Position numbers and translations under genes: made by a program
Virus record (IMG/VR): IMGVR_UViG_3300028361_000094
Coordinates: 1 to 30,096 of that record
Source: a virus
DNA length: 30,096 nt
Reading direction: 5' to 3' (one strand)
Notes under the pieces: model-generated
Told to the model about the DNA's origin: nothing
The model's input: only the letters and a program-made list of their open reading frames with translations
Databases searched by the model: none
In this document: piece by piece, positions 7,714 through 15,682 of the stretch
Layout: the number at the start of each line of letters is the position of its first letter
Numbering within the stretch: the first letter of the stretch is position 1

Positions 7714-8895
7714 ATGGGAATGTCATCAGGAGTACGAGACACGACAAATCTATCGGCACGAAAGTACGATATGAAAGACGTGATCTCTCTATTGGATGTT
7801 AAACGATATCCAATGCTTGCGATCTTAACTAATGCTGGAAAGGATCCAGTATCAAAGGAGGGAAAAGCAATCAAGAAACAAGAAACAACCGACCCCGAAT
7901 TCAAATGGTTTGAAGACGAGTTCGGATCACGTGAGGCATCAACTGCATCAGGTAACACAGGAAAGAACATCGCTTCTACACCGTCAGTATCTGTAGCATC
8001 AGGACAAGGAGTACGTTTTGCTATCGGAGATATTATCCAGTTTGTAGCTGGAAAGTATACCTTTGAAGTAACAGCAATCTCAACGGACACATTAACTCTT
8101 TCGAACGAACTAGGAGGAGCAACTGGAACCGTAGACTTGTCATCACTTGTTGTATGGATCATAGGAAACGCAAACGCAGAGGGTGGAACACTTCGAGAAA
8201 TCAAAGGAACTACTCCAGTAGAAAAAGTAGGATATACACAAATCTTCCGTACACCATTCGGAACGACTAATACATCCAAGGAAACGGTAACTCTTATCAA
8301 AGAGAATGACCTTAGCTTCCAACGTCGAAAGAAAGGTATCGAACATATGATTGATATCGAGCGAGCGTTCTGGTTTGGAAAGAAATCAAAACGTACTGCA
8401 TCAGGAAACGGAAAACCTATCCGAACTACCGAGGGAGTAATTAACGTTATTTCTACATACGCAACAGCGAACGTAGATACCGAGGCAGAATGGGAGGCAT
8501 GGCTAGAAGACGTATTTGCACACGGAAACGTAGAGAAGTATGCATTCTGTTCACCAGCAATCATATCTATGATTAACAGTTTCGCAGCCTCAAAAGTTCA
8601 AATCGTTCAGAGCGAGAAAACATACGGGATTAAAATTATCAAGTATGAATCAGCTCACGGAACACTGAACCTAATCCGACATGAACTCTTCACAGGGACA
8701 CCATACGGAAACTACGCAGTAGCTCTAGACCTGGAAGTAGCAATGTACCGATATCTCTCACAACGAGATACTAAATTGTTAACAGATCGACAAGCAAACG
8801 ATGCAGATGAAAGCATCGAGGAATACTTGACAGAATGTGGACTACATCTCGAACAAGAGAAACGTCACGCAATCTGTTCATTCGCAGGACTTTAG
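7714..8895 (+). CDS. Major capsid protein, SU10/DUF5309-like
   Basis: This 393-residue capsid protein with an expected HK97 fold has an N-terminus (RDTTNLSARKYDMKDVISLL) that fits the SU10-like/DUF5309 group. So does the C-terminal block with SEKTYGIKI, HGTLNLIRHELFTG and TDRQANDADESIEEYLTECG. Residues about 95-155 (GDIIQF, FEVTAIS, DTLTLS, VWIIGNANAEGG) look like the inserted beta domain of this group. It has its own promoter and leader upstream. Its TAG stop is part of a large RNA hairpin downstream. Codon use is slightly richer in C/T-ending codons than in neighbours, as expected for a highly expressed gene. Confidence 0.92.
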   Translation: MGMSSGVRDTTNLSARKYDMKDVISLLDVKRYPMLAILTNAGKDPVSKEGKAIKKQETTDPEFKWFEDEFGSREASTASGNTGKNIASTPSVSVASGQGVRFAIGDIIQFVAGKYTFEVTAISTDTLTLSNELGGATGTVDLSSLVVWIIGNANAEGGTLREIKGTTPVEKVGYTQIFRTPFGTTNTSKETVTLIKENDLSFQRRKKGIEHMIDIERAFWFGKKSKRTASGNGKPIRTTEGVINVISTYATANVDTEAEWEAWLEDVFAHGNVEKYAFCSPAIISMINSFAASKVQIVQSEKTYGIKIIKYESAHGTLNLIRHELFTGTPYGNYAVALDLEVAMYRYLSQRDTKLLTDRQANDADESIEEYLTECGLHLEQEKRHAICSFAGL

Positions 8896-8957
8896 ATCGC
8901 TATGCTCGGCCAGGATCCCCGATGAACCTGGCCGAGACAATCGGGTAGCGATCCCGA
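8895..8957 (+). ncRNA. Large structured RNA element at the capsid stop codon
   Basis: An 8-bp perfect outer stem (GATCGCTA 8895-8902 with TAGCGATC 8946-8953) encloses a 10-bp perfect inner stem (8905-8914 with 8927-8936) and a 12-base loop at 8915-8926. The loop segment CCCGAT (8918-8923) is perfectly complementary to ATCGGG (8940-8945) in the internal loop. ATCGGG can alternatively pair with CCCGA at 8953-8957. No T tract follows, so it is not a standard terminator. Possible roles are mRNA stabilisation, processing, or RNA-RNA pairing. Confidence 0.75.
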
Positions 8958-8987
8958 AATACTATCAATTAATTACTTACAAAGAAC

Positions 8988-9446
8988 ATGTCAACAAAGA
9001 AAAAAAGCGAGACATATGTCTCAAAATATCGATCATTACGATTGATCAGAGTGTCATCGTACACAAAGGAAATCAACGGAAAGTTCCTACCACAAAAAGG
9101 AGCATCAATCCGATTTAATGAGGGAGCATTTATTACATCAGACCAAGAGGAAATTGACTTCCTGGACAATCACGTAAACCTAGGCTCAGTCTTTATCAAG
9201 GTAGAAAAAGATGCCGTAGAGGAACGAGCAAACTACGTACAAACCCTAGAGGAACGAAACGCAGAACTGGAGGCTCAAGTCTCAAGCAAAAAAGAAACAG
9301 AGACAAAGGTAGAGAAAGATGAAGAACCAACTGTCGCGGAACTGAAAGAAATTGCAGACGAGAAAGGAATTGACATAAAAGGACTACGTAAAAAAGAAGA
9401 CATTAAAAACGCAATTGAAAAGGCCGAGGTAACGGCGAAGTTTTAA
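8988..9446 (+). CDS. Head-associated protein with C-terminal HeH/SAP-like motif
   Basis: This encodes 152 residues. Residues about 10-75 form a beta-rich domain (GASIRFNEGAFITSDQEE, then FIKVEKD). This kind of small domain often follows the capsid gene in phages. Residues 80-105 are a coiled coil. Residues 115-147 (ELKEIADEKGIDIKGLRKK) match a HeH/SAP/Rho-N-like helix-extended-helix motif, commonly linked to nucleic-acid binding. The gene is separated from the capsid gene by the structured RNA element. It may be a head-completion or genome-contact protein; the exact function is unknown. Confidence 0.7.
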   Translation: MSTKKKSETYVSKYRSLRLIRVSSYTKEINGKFLPQKGASIRFNEGAFITSDQEEIDFLDNHVNLGSVFIKVEKDAVEERANYVQTLEERNAELEAQVSSKKETETKVEKDEEPTVAELKEIADEKGIDIKGLRKKEDIKNAIEKAEVTAKF

Positions 9447-9587
9447 ATGGCAACCTCAACAGGAACAGGAGAGGCGATCATGACTGCAACAATAACCAGA
9501 GCAGACGGATCAAAGGAAGAGCTTGGCGTAATCTCAAGAGAGAAAGTCGATGCGTCATTCATTAAAAAAATATTTAATAAAAAATAA
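9447..9587 (+). CDS. Small hypothetical protein
   Basis: This is a 46-residue frame whose ATG follows directly after the stop codon of the preceding gene and which ends in TAA three bases before the next ATG. The sequence (TATITRADGSKEELGVISRE) reads as a beta hairpin followed by a basic C-terminal helix (FIKKIFNKK). Tight packing between two real genes and matching codon use support it as a gene. No function is recognised. Confidence 0.6.
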   Translation: MATSTGTGEAIMTATITRADGSKEELGVISREKVDASFIKKIFNKK

Positions 9588-9589
9588 AT

Positions 9590-9967
9590 ATGGCAACAGT
9601 ACTCACCAATACAGGAAAGGCTGACATGATAAATGCCTTAAACGGAGGCACACACACTCCCCCAACCTACGTGGCATGGGGAACAGGAGCTGGAACAGCA
9701 GGAGAAACTGATACAACCCTGTTCACAGAGGCATCAGAGTCAAGAGTCAATGGTACAAAATCAGTCGTTACAACAAACGTAACGGACGATACGTACCAGG
9801 TAGTAGGAACTATCACAGCCGACGGAACAAAAACAATCACCAATGCTGGATTGTTTGATGCTGATACAAGTGGAGACCTATACGTAAAAGGAGACTTCAC
9901 AGGGATCGCACTAAACTCTTCAGATAGTATTCAATTCACTATTAAGATTGTTCAGGACCAAGCATAG
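9590..9967 (+). CDS. Conserved phage structural protein (tail-associated type)
   Basis: This 125-residue, beta-rich protein starts with MATVLTNTGKADMINALNGG and contains YVAWGTGAG, then TNAGLFDADTSGDLYVKG and a final SDSIQFTIKIVQD. This order of motifs (a position-defining WGTG, then AGLFD, then DSIxFTI) is one I associate with a widespread small tail or fibre-related protein of phages. It lies between the head genes and the large repeat-bearing fibre, which fits. No enzymatic residues are seen. It may be an attachment platform for fibres. Confidence 0.75.
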   Translation: MATVLTNTGKADMINALNGGTHTPPTYVAWGTGAGTAGETDTTLFTEASESRVNGTKSVVTTNVTDDTYQVVGTITADGTKTITNAGLFDADTSGDLYVKGDFTGIALNSSDSIQFTIKIVQDQA

Positions 9968-9977
9968 TATTCTGATA

Positions 9978-10002
9978 GCTCGCTCTCTATACGGGAGCAA
10001 GC
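9978..10002 (+). other. Hairpin after stop codon
   Basis: The segment 9978-9987 can pair with 9993-10002 around a 5-base loop, with one mismatch and one G-U pair. It begins 11 bases after a TAG stop and precedes the fibre gene. With no T tract it is not a standard terminator. It may limit upstream readthrough or protect the 3' end of a processed mRNA. Confidence 0.45.
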
Positions 10003-10027
10003 AATGAGGATATTCCTTTCTAGAACT

Positions 10028-12415
10028 ATGGCAACCATTAACGCATCACAAGATTATGATTTTATAAGCACACTAACTTTTAATACAGCTAGTGGGAATT
10101 GTAATATAAGATTATTTAGAGGTTCTTTTGCTGACTTTGCAGGAACAGTGTATTATCGAACAGGAACAAGTGGATCATGGACTACATTGTCTGTTTCAGG
10201 TTCATCAACAACATTTCCAGTAGGAGCAACAACAATGCAGGTGGCAAATGACTGGAATAAGTCAGGGAATAGTTATATGACTCAGTCGTTTCGTGATCAA
10301 TCAACAAATCTAACTGAAATAGAAATATCACAAAAAGCAATTTTAAGTGGAATCATTGGGTCTAACTTCATGATATTTTACGCTCTTGAATGTTCTGATC
10401 TAACGTCACTCGATGTACCTGATACATCTAGTGTTACAAGTGTAGGAAATGACTTTATGAGATTTTACGCTCGTGAATGTTCTGATCTAACGTCACTCGA
10501 TGTACCTGATACATCTAGTGTTACAAGTGTAGGAAATGAATTTATGGGATTTTATGCTAATGGATGTTCCTCTTTAATATCACTCGATGTACCTGATACA
10601 TCTAGTCTTTCAAGTGTAGGGTCTAACTTCATGGGATATTATGCTAGTGGATGTTCTGGTCTAACGTCACTGGGTATTCCTGATATATCTAGTCTTACAA
10701 GTGTAGGGTCTAACTTCATGGTATTTTATGCTAGTAGATGTTCTGATCTAACGTCACTGGGTATTCCTAATACATCTAGTCTTACAAGTGTAGGGTTTGC
10801 CTTCATGGGATTTTATGCACAAGACTGTGCAGCAATAACCTCTTTAGATGTTCCTGATACCTCAAATATTACAAGTTCATTAGGTGGCCTTATGTTATTT
10901 TATGCACACAACTGTTCAGCAATAACCTCTTTAGATGTTCCTGATACATCTAATCTTACAAGTGTAGGAAATGACTTCATGTCAACTTACGCAAAAGGTT
11001 GCACGTCTTTAATATCACTCGATGTACCTGATACATCTAGTGTTACAAGTGTAGGGTCTAACTTCATGAGAGAATACGCAAGGGATTGTTCCTCTTTAAT
11101 ATCACTCGATGTATCTGATACATCAAATATTACAAGTTCATTAAGTAGCTTTATGGAATTTTATGCTAGTGGATGTTCTGATCTAACTTCACTGGGTATT
11201 CCTGATACATCAAGTATTACAAGTGTAGGGTTTGCCTTCATGTCAGCTTACGCAGGCGATTGTTCCTCTTTAGAACGACTAGAATTACCCGCAATCGGAT
11301 GGTTTGCAAGTAATAATGTAAACTGGAGTGTTCCATCAGGACGACTTAATAATCTAAAAGGGTATGTACAAAATGAAACAGACTTATCAGACTGGCAAGG
11401 AGTAACATCATCAGGAGAAACTTTGCACACAAACTATATTCGTAGTACGAGTGATGTAATAAATGAAGGCATAAATATATATACTAAATTATTATTGATT
11501 ACAGCAGAGGCAAGTAATAGCCTAAATAAAATAGCATCGATATCACGTTCCATAACAGCAACAGCACAAGCAACAGGAAGTCTTCTCACTCAGATAGGAA
11601 AAAGTATAGTGGCCACAGCTCAGACAAACAATTTAATAATAAAAAAAGCATTTAAATATTTAAACGCAACAGCACAGGGAACATCAAATATTATATCAGG
11701 ACTGCTCTACACAGAGGGACTGATAGCCACAGCACAGGCAGAAACCTCACTAAGCCTACGACAAGTGGCCCTGCAAGAGCTTGTAGCCACAGCACAGGCA
11801 ACAGCAAGCCTGGAGCGATTATTCCTCTACGAAAGGATACTCACAGTAACAGCACAGATCACAACAATTAAAATAAGAAATATAGGGAAAACGATACTAG
11901 CAACAGCACGATCGCTCCCAAATATAAAAAAAGCCATAGCAATTATTATAACGTCAACAGGAAATGCACTGACACAGATACAAAAAATCAATAGTCTCTC
12001 ACAACTAATCACCGTAACATCACAGGCTGTATCAACCCTGGGAACACAGCTATCAAAAACAATAACAGCAACAGCCCAGGCAGTGACCGAAATAATAAAA
12101 GGAAAAACCCTCTCAAAGCTGTTAACAGCAACAGGGAACGTAGCAGGACAAGTGATACAGTCAGGACTAATATTATCAAGGACCTTGCTGGTAACAGCAA
12201 AGGCAACCGTGACCAGGACCATCGTCCAGTCATTAACATATATATTAACCAAGACAGCAAAAGCAGTAACACGCATGCTCAAAGATTATGGATACGTCGA
12301 TAAATATCCAGAAAACGAATCAACATATGATAATAAGTATTCGGAAAACGAATCAACATATGATAATAAATACTCAGATAACGTAACCTCATACGAGGAT
12401 AAATACCCAGAATAA
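10028..12415 (+). CDS. Large tail-fibre/adhesin-like protein with three repeat systems
   Basis: This encodes 795 residues from the ATG at 10028. An ATG at 10004 sits just after a hairpin with a GGGAG before it, but 10028 has the start context seen elsewhere (ATGGCAACC). Residues 1-110 are a beta-rich domain. Residues 111-429 are 11 tandem 29-residue leucine-rich repeats of BspA-like type, each with one Cys. Residues about 489-755 are about 14 repeats of 18-21 residues starting with a TATAQA-like word. The end is 11-residue Tyr/Lys repeats. No signal peptide is seen. The architecture suits a host-binding fibre or surface protein; enzymatic function is unlikely. Confidence 0.8.
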   Translation: MATINASQDYDFISTLTFNTASGNCNIRLFRGSFADFAGTVYYRTGTSGSWTTLSVSGSSTTFPVGATTMQVANDWNKSGNSYMTQSFRDQSTNLTEIEISQKAILSGIIGSNFMIFYALECSDLTSLDVPDTSSVTSVGNDFMRFYARECSDLTSLDVPDTSSVTSVGNEFMGFYANGCSSLISLDVPDTSSLSSVGSNFMGYYASGCSGLTSLGIPDISSLTSVGSNFMVFYASRCSDLTSLGIPNTSSLTSVGFAFMGFYAQDCAAITSLDVPDTSNITSSLGGLMLFYAHNCSAITSLDVPDTSNLTSVGNDFMSTYAKGCTSLISLDVPDTSSVTSVGSNFMREYARDCSSLISLDVSDTSNITSSLSSFMEFYASGCSDLTSLGIPDTSSITSVGFAFMSAYAGDCSSLERLELPAIGWFASNNVNWSVPSGRLNNLKGYVQNETDLSDWQGVTSSGETLHTNYIRSTSDVINEGINIYTKLLLITAEASNSLNKIASISRSITATAQATGSLLTQIGKSIVATAQTNNLIIKKAFKYLNATAQGTSNIISGLLYTEGLIATAQAETSLSLRQVALQELVATAQATASLERLFLYERILTVTAQITTIKIRNIGKTILATARSLPNIKKAIAIIITSTGNALTQIQKINSLSQLITVTSQAVSTLGTQLSKTITATAQAVTEIIKGKTLSKLLTATGNVAGQVIQSGLILSRTLLVTAKATVTRTIVQSLTYILTKTAKAVTRMLKDYGYVDKYPENESTYDNKYSENESTYDNKYSDNVTSYEDKYPE
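10358..11314 (+). repeat. Eleven tandem 87-bp leucine-rich repeats
   Basis: Each unit encodes 29 residues on the plan GxxFMxxYAxxCSxLTSLDVPDTSSxTSV. Adjacent units share long identical DNA: a segment of about 65 bases around 10395-10460 is repeated 87 bases later. This implies recent duplication or ongoing recombination. The final unit has diverged. Confidence 0.9.
11492..12292 (+). repeat. About 14 degenerate 18-21-residue TATAQA-type repeats
   Basis: Each unit begins with a hydrophobic pair, then x-T-A-Q-A or a close variant, followed by a Leu/Ile-rich amphipathic half. Copies have diverged at DNA level, unlike the leucine-rich repeats upstream. This suggests an older array kept for its fold, possibly a beta-solenoid or fibrous stalk. 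Confidence 0.8.
12299..12412 (+). repeat. 33-bp C-terminal repeats
   Basis: About 3.5 copies of an 11-residue unit (DKYPENESTYD, DNKYSENESTY and variants) end the fibre protein. The first copies are nearly identical at DNA level. The unit is rich in Tyr, Asn and acidic residues. Confidence 0.85.
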
Positions 12416-12419
12416 TATT

Positions 12420-13061
12420 ATGGCAACCTTAGAACAATACATAACGGATTTAGAATCAATGCTCTCAACCGTAAACCTATCAGGCTTCTTCACACCAGCA
12501 ATGAAAATTGGATGGATAAACCAAGCAGGAAAACGTGTCTACAATTTTGAAAAGTGGCCATGGCTCATGCACGCACTGAAAACGCAAACGGAACTATCAG
12601 AATGGTACGAGCAACCTGCTCGATTTAAAAAAGGATCAATAGAACGAATCACGATAGGAACAGGAGTAGAGGAAAAAGAATACGACATAAAGTCCTGGAA
12701 CCTTTATAAAGACATTAGAGACAACCAGGGAGGACAAAGAGCATCAGCACTCCTGGGAAGTCAATTCTTCATTTACCCAACACCAGAAATAATAAACGAA
12801 GAGATAGGAATTTACGGTCAATTGAAATGGGTCACACTCACATCACCCTCTGACGAGGCAATCACGAACAGTGAGGACTACGACGAGGCAATCGTAAAGC
12901 TGGCATTTGCGTCAGCATTAAAAAAGGAGCGAAGATTTGCAGAGGCAAACAGTGAAGTAGAAGAAGTGATACAAGAAATACTTCCGAGACTTTATCAGCA
13001 AGAAACTAAACAAGCACCACAGGGATATATCGGAACCCAGACCAGCACACGGTGGCAATAA
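12420..13061 (+). CDS. Head-tail adaptor (connector) protein
   Basis: This 213-residue protein has an N-terminus (LEQYITDLESML, then WINQAGKRVYNFEKWPWLMH) followed by a beta-rich centre. The C-terminal helix includes YDEAIVKLAFASALKKERRFAEANSE, with the YDEAI element and its hydrophobic pattern typical of adaptor proteins that dock under the portal in podovirus-like phages. It is separated by four bases from the fibre gene and precedes the possible nozzle protein, a natural tail-assembly order. The family assignment is from remembered pattern rather than an alignment. Confidence 0.75.
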   Translation: MATLEQYITDLESMLSTVNLSGFFTPAMKIGWINQAGKRVYNFEKWPWLMHALKTQTELSEWYEQPARFKKGSIERITIGTGVEEKEYDIKSWNLYKDIRDNQGGQRASALLGSQFFIYPTPEIINEEIGIYGQLKWVTLTSPSDEAITNSEDYDEAIVKLAFASALKKERRFAEANSEVEEVIQEILPRLYQQETKQAPQGYIGTQTSTRWQ

Positions 13062-13068
13062 AAAAAAT

Positions 13069-14502
13069 ATGTCAGAACTACAGAGCTTCACAATTAAAGA
13101 CTTCAACGGAGGAATATCAGACCTAAGCAATAAAGGAGTGCGTGGGTCCTTTCGTTTTGGCCACGGTATAGATTTGAGAAACACAAGCTCGTCTTTATCC
13201 TGCAACCAAAGACTAATAAAAAACTCAGGAACAATAGTGACGGACCTGTTGCGTTTTGGAGTTCCAGCAACCGACGGATCATGGTATGGATTTGGAGACA
13301 CAGGGAAAATTGTAAAGAGAACATCAGGAGGTGGATGGAGCCAGGTCTATGATGACCCAGACGGAGCGATTATGGGAGCAGTGGAGTTCATACACAACGA
13401 TGGCAATGATAACTACGTGAGCCACCTCGTGTGGGCAACACAGACCAAACTCAAGAGGGTAGTATTGAGTGCTGGATTTGGTTCACCAGAAACAATCACA
13501 ACATTTGAAAAAGGAATAGCTGGAGAATTTCATGTAATGAAAACAGCACTCGGAGTCGTATTTGTATGCGATGCCGACTATTTGCTTTTATTAGATTACG
13601 AGGGAGCAACCAATAAAAAATCATTACAATTTCCAGGAGGAATATACTCAAAGGATATTCTGGAAAACAATAACATTATTGTCATAGGAGCCAGCGAAGT
13701 AGCACAGCAAAAACAAGGCTACGTATTCACCTGGGACAAACTGCAAGACTCATGGATAAACAAAAAGAACCTGCAAGCCCAGGGACTGAAATCAATGAAC
13801 TTCCTAGAATCAGGATTACTCCTGCAAGCAGGTGAAGAATTAAAATACTGGGACACAGCAAACCTTGTTCCCTTAAAACAACTGCCAGGAGGAGGAACAA
13901 CTCTCCCAGGAGCTCAAACCGAATATAGATCAATAGCCATGTTCGGAGTTTATGGAGGAACAAAAAATGGAGTCTTTGGATACGGACGAAGAGATAAGAA
14001 CTCACCCTTTGCAATGAACCTGGAATACGTACCAAGCTACGGACGATACGACAATGCAAATGATGTTATCGGATCCGTATCAAATCACCAAGGAGAAATG
14101 CTTGTATCATGGTATGACTCGGTAGCACAGAGCTATGGAGTAGATATAATCGATGCAGATAACAAAGCACCAGCACTCTATCAGTCGCTAGAAATAGACG
14201 CAGGAACACCCTACGCAAGCAAAGTCTGGCCACAAATTAAAGTAGTAACCAGACCACTACCAGCAGGAACGAGCCTGAGCCTAAGAGCAAGGACGATAAA
14301 CGACGACGACTGGCAAACATGTAAAATGGATAACCAGGAAACATCAATGGCCACAGCAGGACAAAAGGTCGGAATATTTAATATAGCAGGAGCAAGGCAA
14401 GGAGAAATAGTAGAAATAGAAGTATCACTAACACCCTCGGCCAACCTATCGCCCGAAGTAATATCGTTAAATATTTTTAATAGTATATTAACTCTTTACT
14501 AA
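13069..14502 (+). CDS. Putative tail nozzle / tube protein with beta-propeller character
   Basis: This 477-residue, beta-rich protein starts with FTIKDFNGGISDLSNKG and later GHGIDLRN, a pattern seen at the start of podovirus tail tube or nozzle proteins that sit below the adaptor. Recurrent blocks (SWYGFGDTGK, LVWATQTKLKRV, FVCDADYLLLLDYEG, YVFTWDKLQDSW) resemble propeller blades. The last third (PLPAGTSLSLRARTINDDDW) looks like a beta-sandwich. Its place directly after the adaptor supports a DNA-conduit role. A propeller-type receptor-binding function remains possible. Confidence 0.65.
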   Translation: MSELQSFTIKDFNGGISDLSNKGVRGSFRFGHGIDLRNTSSSLSCNQRLIKNSGTIVTDLLRFGVPATDGSWYGFGDTGKIVKRTSGGGWSQVYDDPDGAIMGAVEFIHNDGNDNYVSHLVWATQTKLKRVVLSAGFGSPETITTFEKGIAGEFHVMKTALGVVFVCDADYLLLLDYEGATNKKSLQFPGGIYSKDILENNNIIVIGASEVAQQKQGYVFTWDKLQDSWINKKNLQAQGLKSMNFLESGLLLQAGEELKYWDTANLVPLKQLPGGGTTLPGAQTEYRSIAMFGVYGGTKNGVFGYGRRDKNSPFAMNLEYVPSYGRYDNANDVIGSVSNHQGEMLVSWYDSVAQSYGVDIIDADNKAPALYQSLEIDAGTPYASKVWPQIKVVTRPLPAGTSLSLRARTINDDDWQTCKMDNQETSMATAGQKVGIFNIAGARQGEIVEIEVSLTPSANLSPEVISLNIFNSILTLY

Positions 14503-14503
14503 C

Positions 14504-15451
14504 ATGGACAAGAAAACCGTAAAACTAATAGAACCCAATGACATAGACGACGTACAGCTCCCAGAACTAACTCAATGGCAAAACTTATTCCAAAGACCAA
14601 CGTCACTCAGGGAGCTAGACCCAAACGCAAGTCAAGAACTTAATGACGTAGAGGCAACATTCTTATCACTCGGAGACCTGGCCTACCTGGACCAGATCAC
14701 AGAGACCGAGATAACCGACGAAAGTATCTCAACACCGAAACTCCAAGCAGGAGCTGTGGAGGCAAGCAAGATATCAGTCGGAAGTTTATCAGCTATCAGT
14801 GCCGACCTTGGAAGTATTACAGCAGGAACAATCGTGGGAGCAGTAATAAAAACCTCAAACTCTGGAGATCGAATTGAAATGGAGAATGATAGGATTGATG
14901 CCTATGACTCAAGCGATGACTTAAGATTACGATTGGACGATGGTTATTTAAAAATTTATGACTCAGGAAGTTATGTCGGCCAGATAGGAGGAGACAATAA
15001 CTCAATGAGATTTATGGCAAATGACAACCTGGGTATTCTTGGTGACGACGTAAGCATCGATGCCGAAACCCTAGACATTGGATGCTTTAACGATATAAAC
15101 TTTAGAATACAAAATACCTTATTGGTAGAGATTAACTCTTCAGGCTTCACTTCGTATGGATTTGCAACATTTGAAAATGACGTAACCTTTGAAGACAACG
15201 TAACCTTTGATCAGGATGTAATAATCGGAGACGACCTTGTTGTAGCTGACAATTTTATATTAGGTGGTAACCAATCAATAATTGACGGAAACATGGAAAT
15301 AGATAAAGGGTTTGTAAACCTCGCACAAATGAGTGGATCGCAAGCCTCTTCACAATCAGGAGATCAGGACGGTTCAATGTACTACCGAACAGGGAACGAT
15401 GACATACGAGTAAAGGTAAATGGCAACTGGCGAACTATCACGACAAGCTAA
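14504..15451 (+). CDS. Tail fibre protein
   Basis: This encodes 315 residues. The N-terminal 60 residues are polar and Pro-rich, suitable for virion attachment. Residues 75-120 (ISTPKLQAGAVEASKISVG, then SITAGTIVGAVIKTS) are a classic tail-fibre shaft pattern. Repeating FENDVTFEDNVTFDQDVII suggests a beta-helix or triple beta-spiral. The C-terminus (DGSMYYRTGNDDIRVKVNGN) is a common fibre-end motif. It is translated just after the nozzle candidate. No depolymerase catalytic signature is recognised. Confidence 0.85.
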   Translation: MDKKTVKLIEPNDIDDVQLPELTQWQNLFQRPTSLRELDPNASQELNDVEATFLSLGDLAYLDQITETEITDESISTPKLQAGAVEASKISVGSLSAISADLGSITAGTIVGAVIKTSNSGDRIEMENDRIDAYDSSDDLRLRLDDGYLKIYDSGSYVGQIGGDNNSMRFMANDNLGILGDDVSIDAETLDIGCFNDINFRIQNTLLVEINSSGFTSYGFATFENDVTFEDNVTFDQDVIIGDDLVVADNFILGGNQSIIDGNMEIDKGFVNLAQMSGSQASSQSGDQDGSMYYRTGNDDIRVKVNGNWRTITTS

Positions 15452-15455
15452 AAAC

Positions 15456-15464
15456 TGTTATAAT
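15456..15464 (+). promoter_or_regulatory. Possible extended -10, leaderless start
   Basis: TGTTATAAT combines a TGn extension with a perfect TATAAT ending 7 bases before the ATG at 15471. A transcript would therefore start on or next to the start codon. No convincing -35 is visible. Confidence 0.4.
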
Positions 15465-15470
15465 AAAAAT

Positions 15471-15680
15471 ATGGCAAAAAAGATAACATATAAAAACACT
15501 CTTATAAAAGACATCCAAGAGCAAATAAAAATCATTGAATCTAGCTATGGGGAAATAAACTCCACTATCACTCACTTAACAAACAGGCTAAAAAAACAAA
15601 CAGAACAAGCCCATATAAAGAGAGGAGAATATCAAGCCCTTAAAAATGTTGAAAAAAGATTATTAAATAATAAGAAATAA
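15471..15680 (+). CDS. Small coiled-coil protein
   Basis: This 69-residue, very basic, helical protein has heptad spacing (LIKDIQEQIKIIESSYGEI, later LTNRLKKQTEQ). The ATG at 15471 directly follows the -10-like TGTTATAAT. An in-frame start about 17 codons upstream would overlap the fibre gene and has poor coding character. It lies between the fibre and LysM genes. It may be a small ejection or assembly protein; no family is recognised. Confidence 0.65.
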   Translation: MAKKITYKNTLIKDIQEQIKIIESSYGEINSTITHLTNRLKKQTEQAHIKRGEYQALKNVEKRLLNNKK

Positions 15681-15682
15681 TT

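Noticed and set aside
8895-8957. Self-cleaving hammerhead ribozyme
   Set aside because: CCGATGA and GAGAC resemble parts of the hammerhead core. The required CUGANGA and GAAA order is not met and the pairing is fully explained by the two stems.
8837-9118. Open frame spanning the capsid 3' end and the structured RNA
   Set aside because: It overlaps two well-supported genes in other frames and the structured element, and its translation lacks protein-like character. It is kept only as the hypothetical frameshift extension.
10004-10027. ATG at 10004 with a GGGAG upstream as the fibre start
   Set aside because: The GGGAG is part of a hairpin, other genes do not use SD sites, and the ATG at 10028 has the recurring start context.
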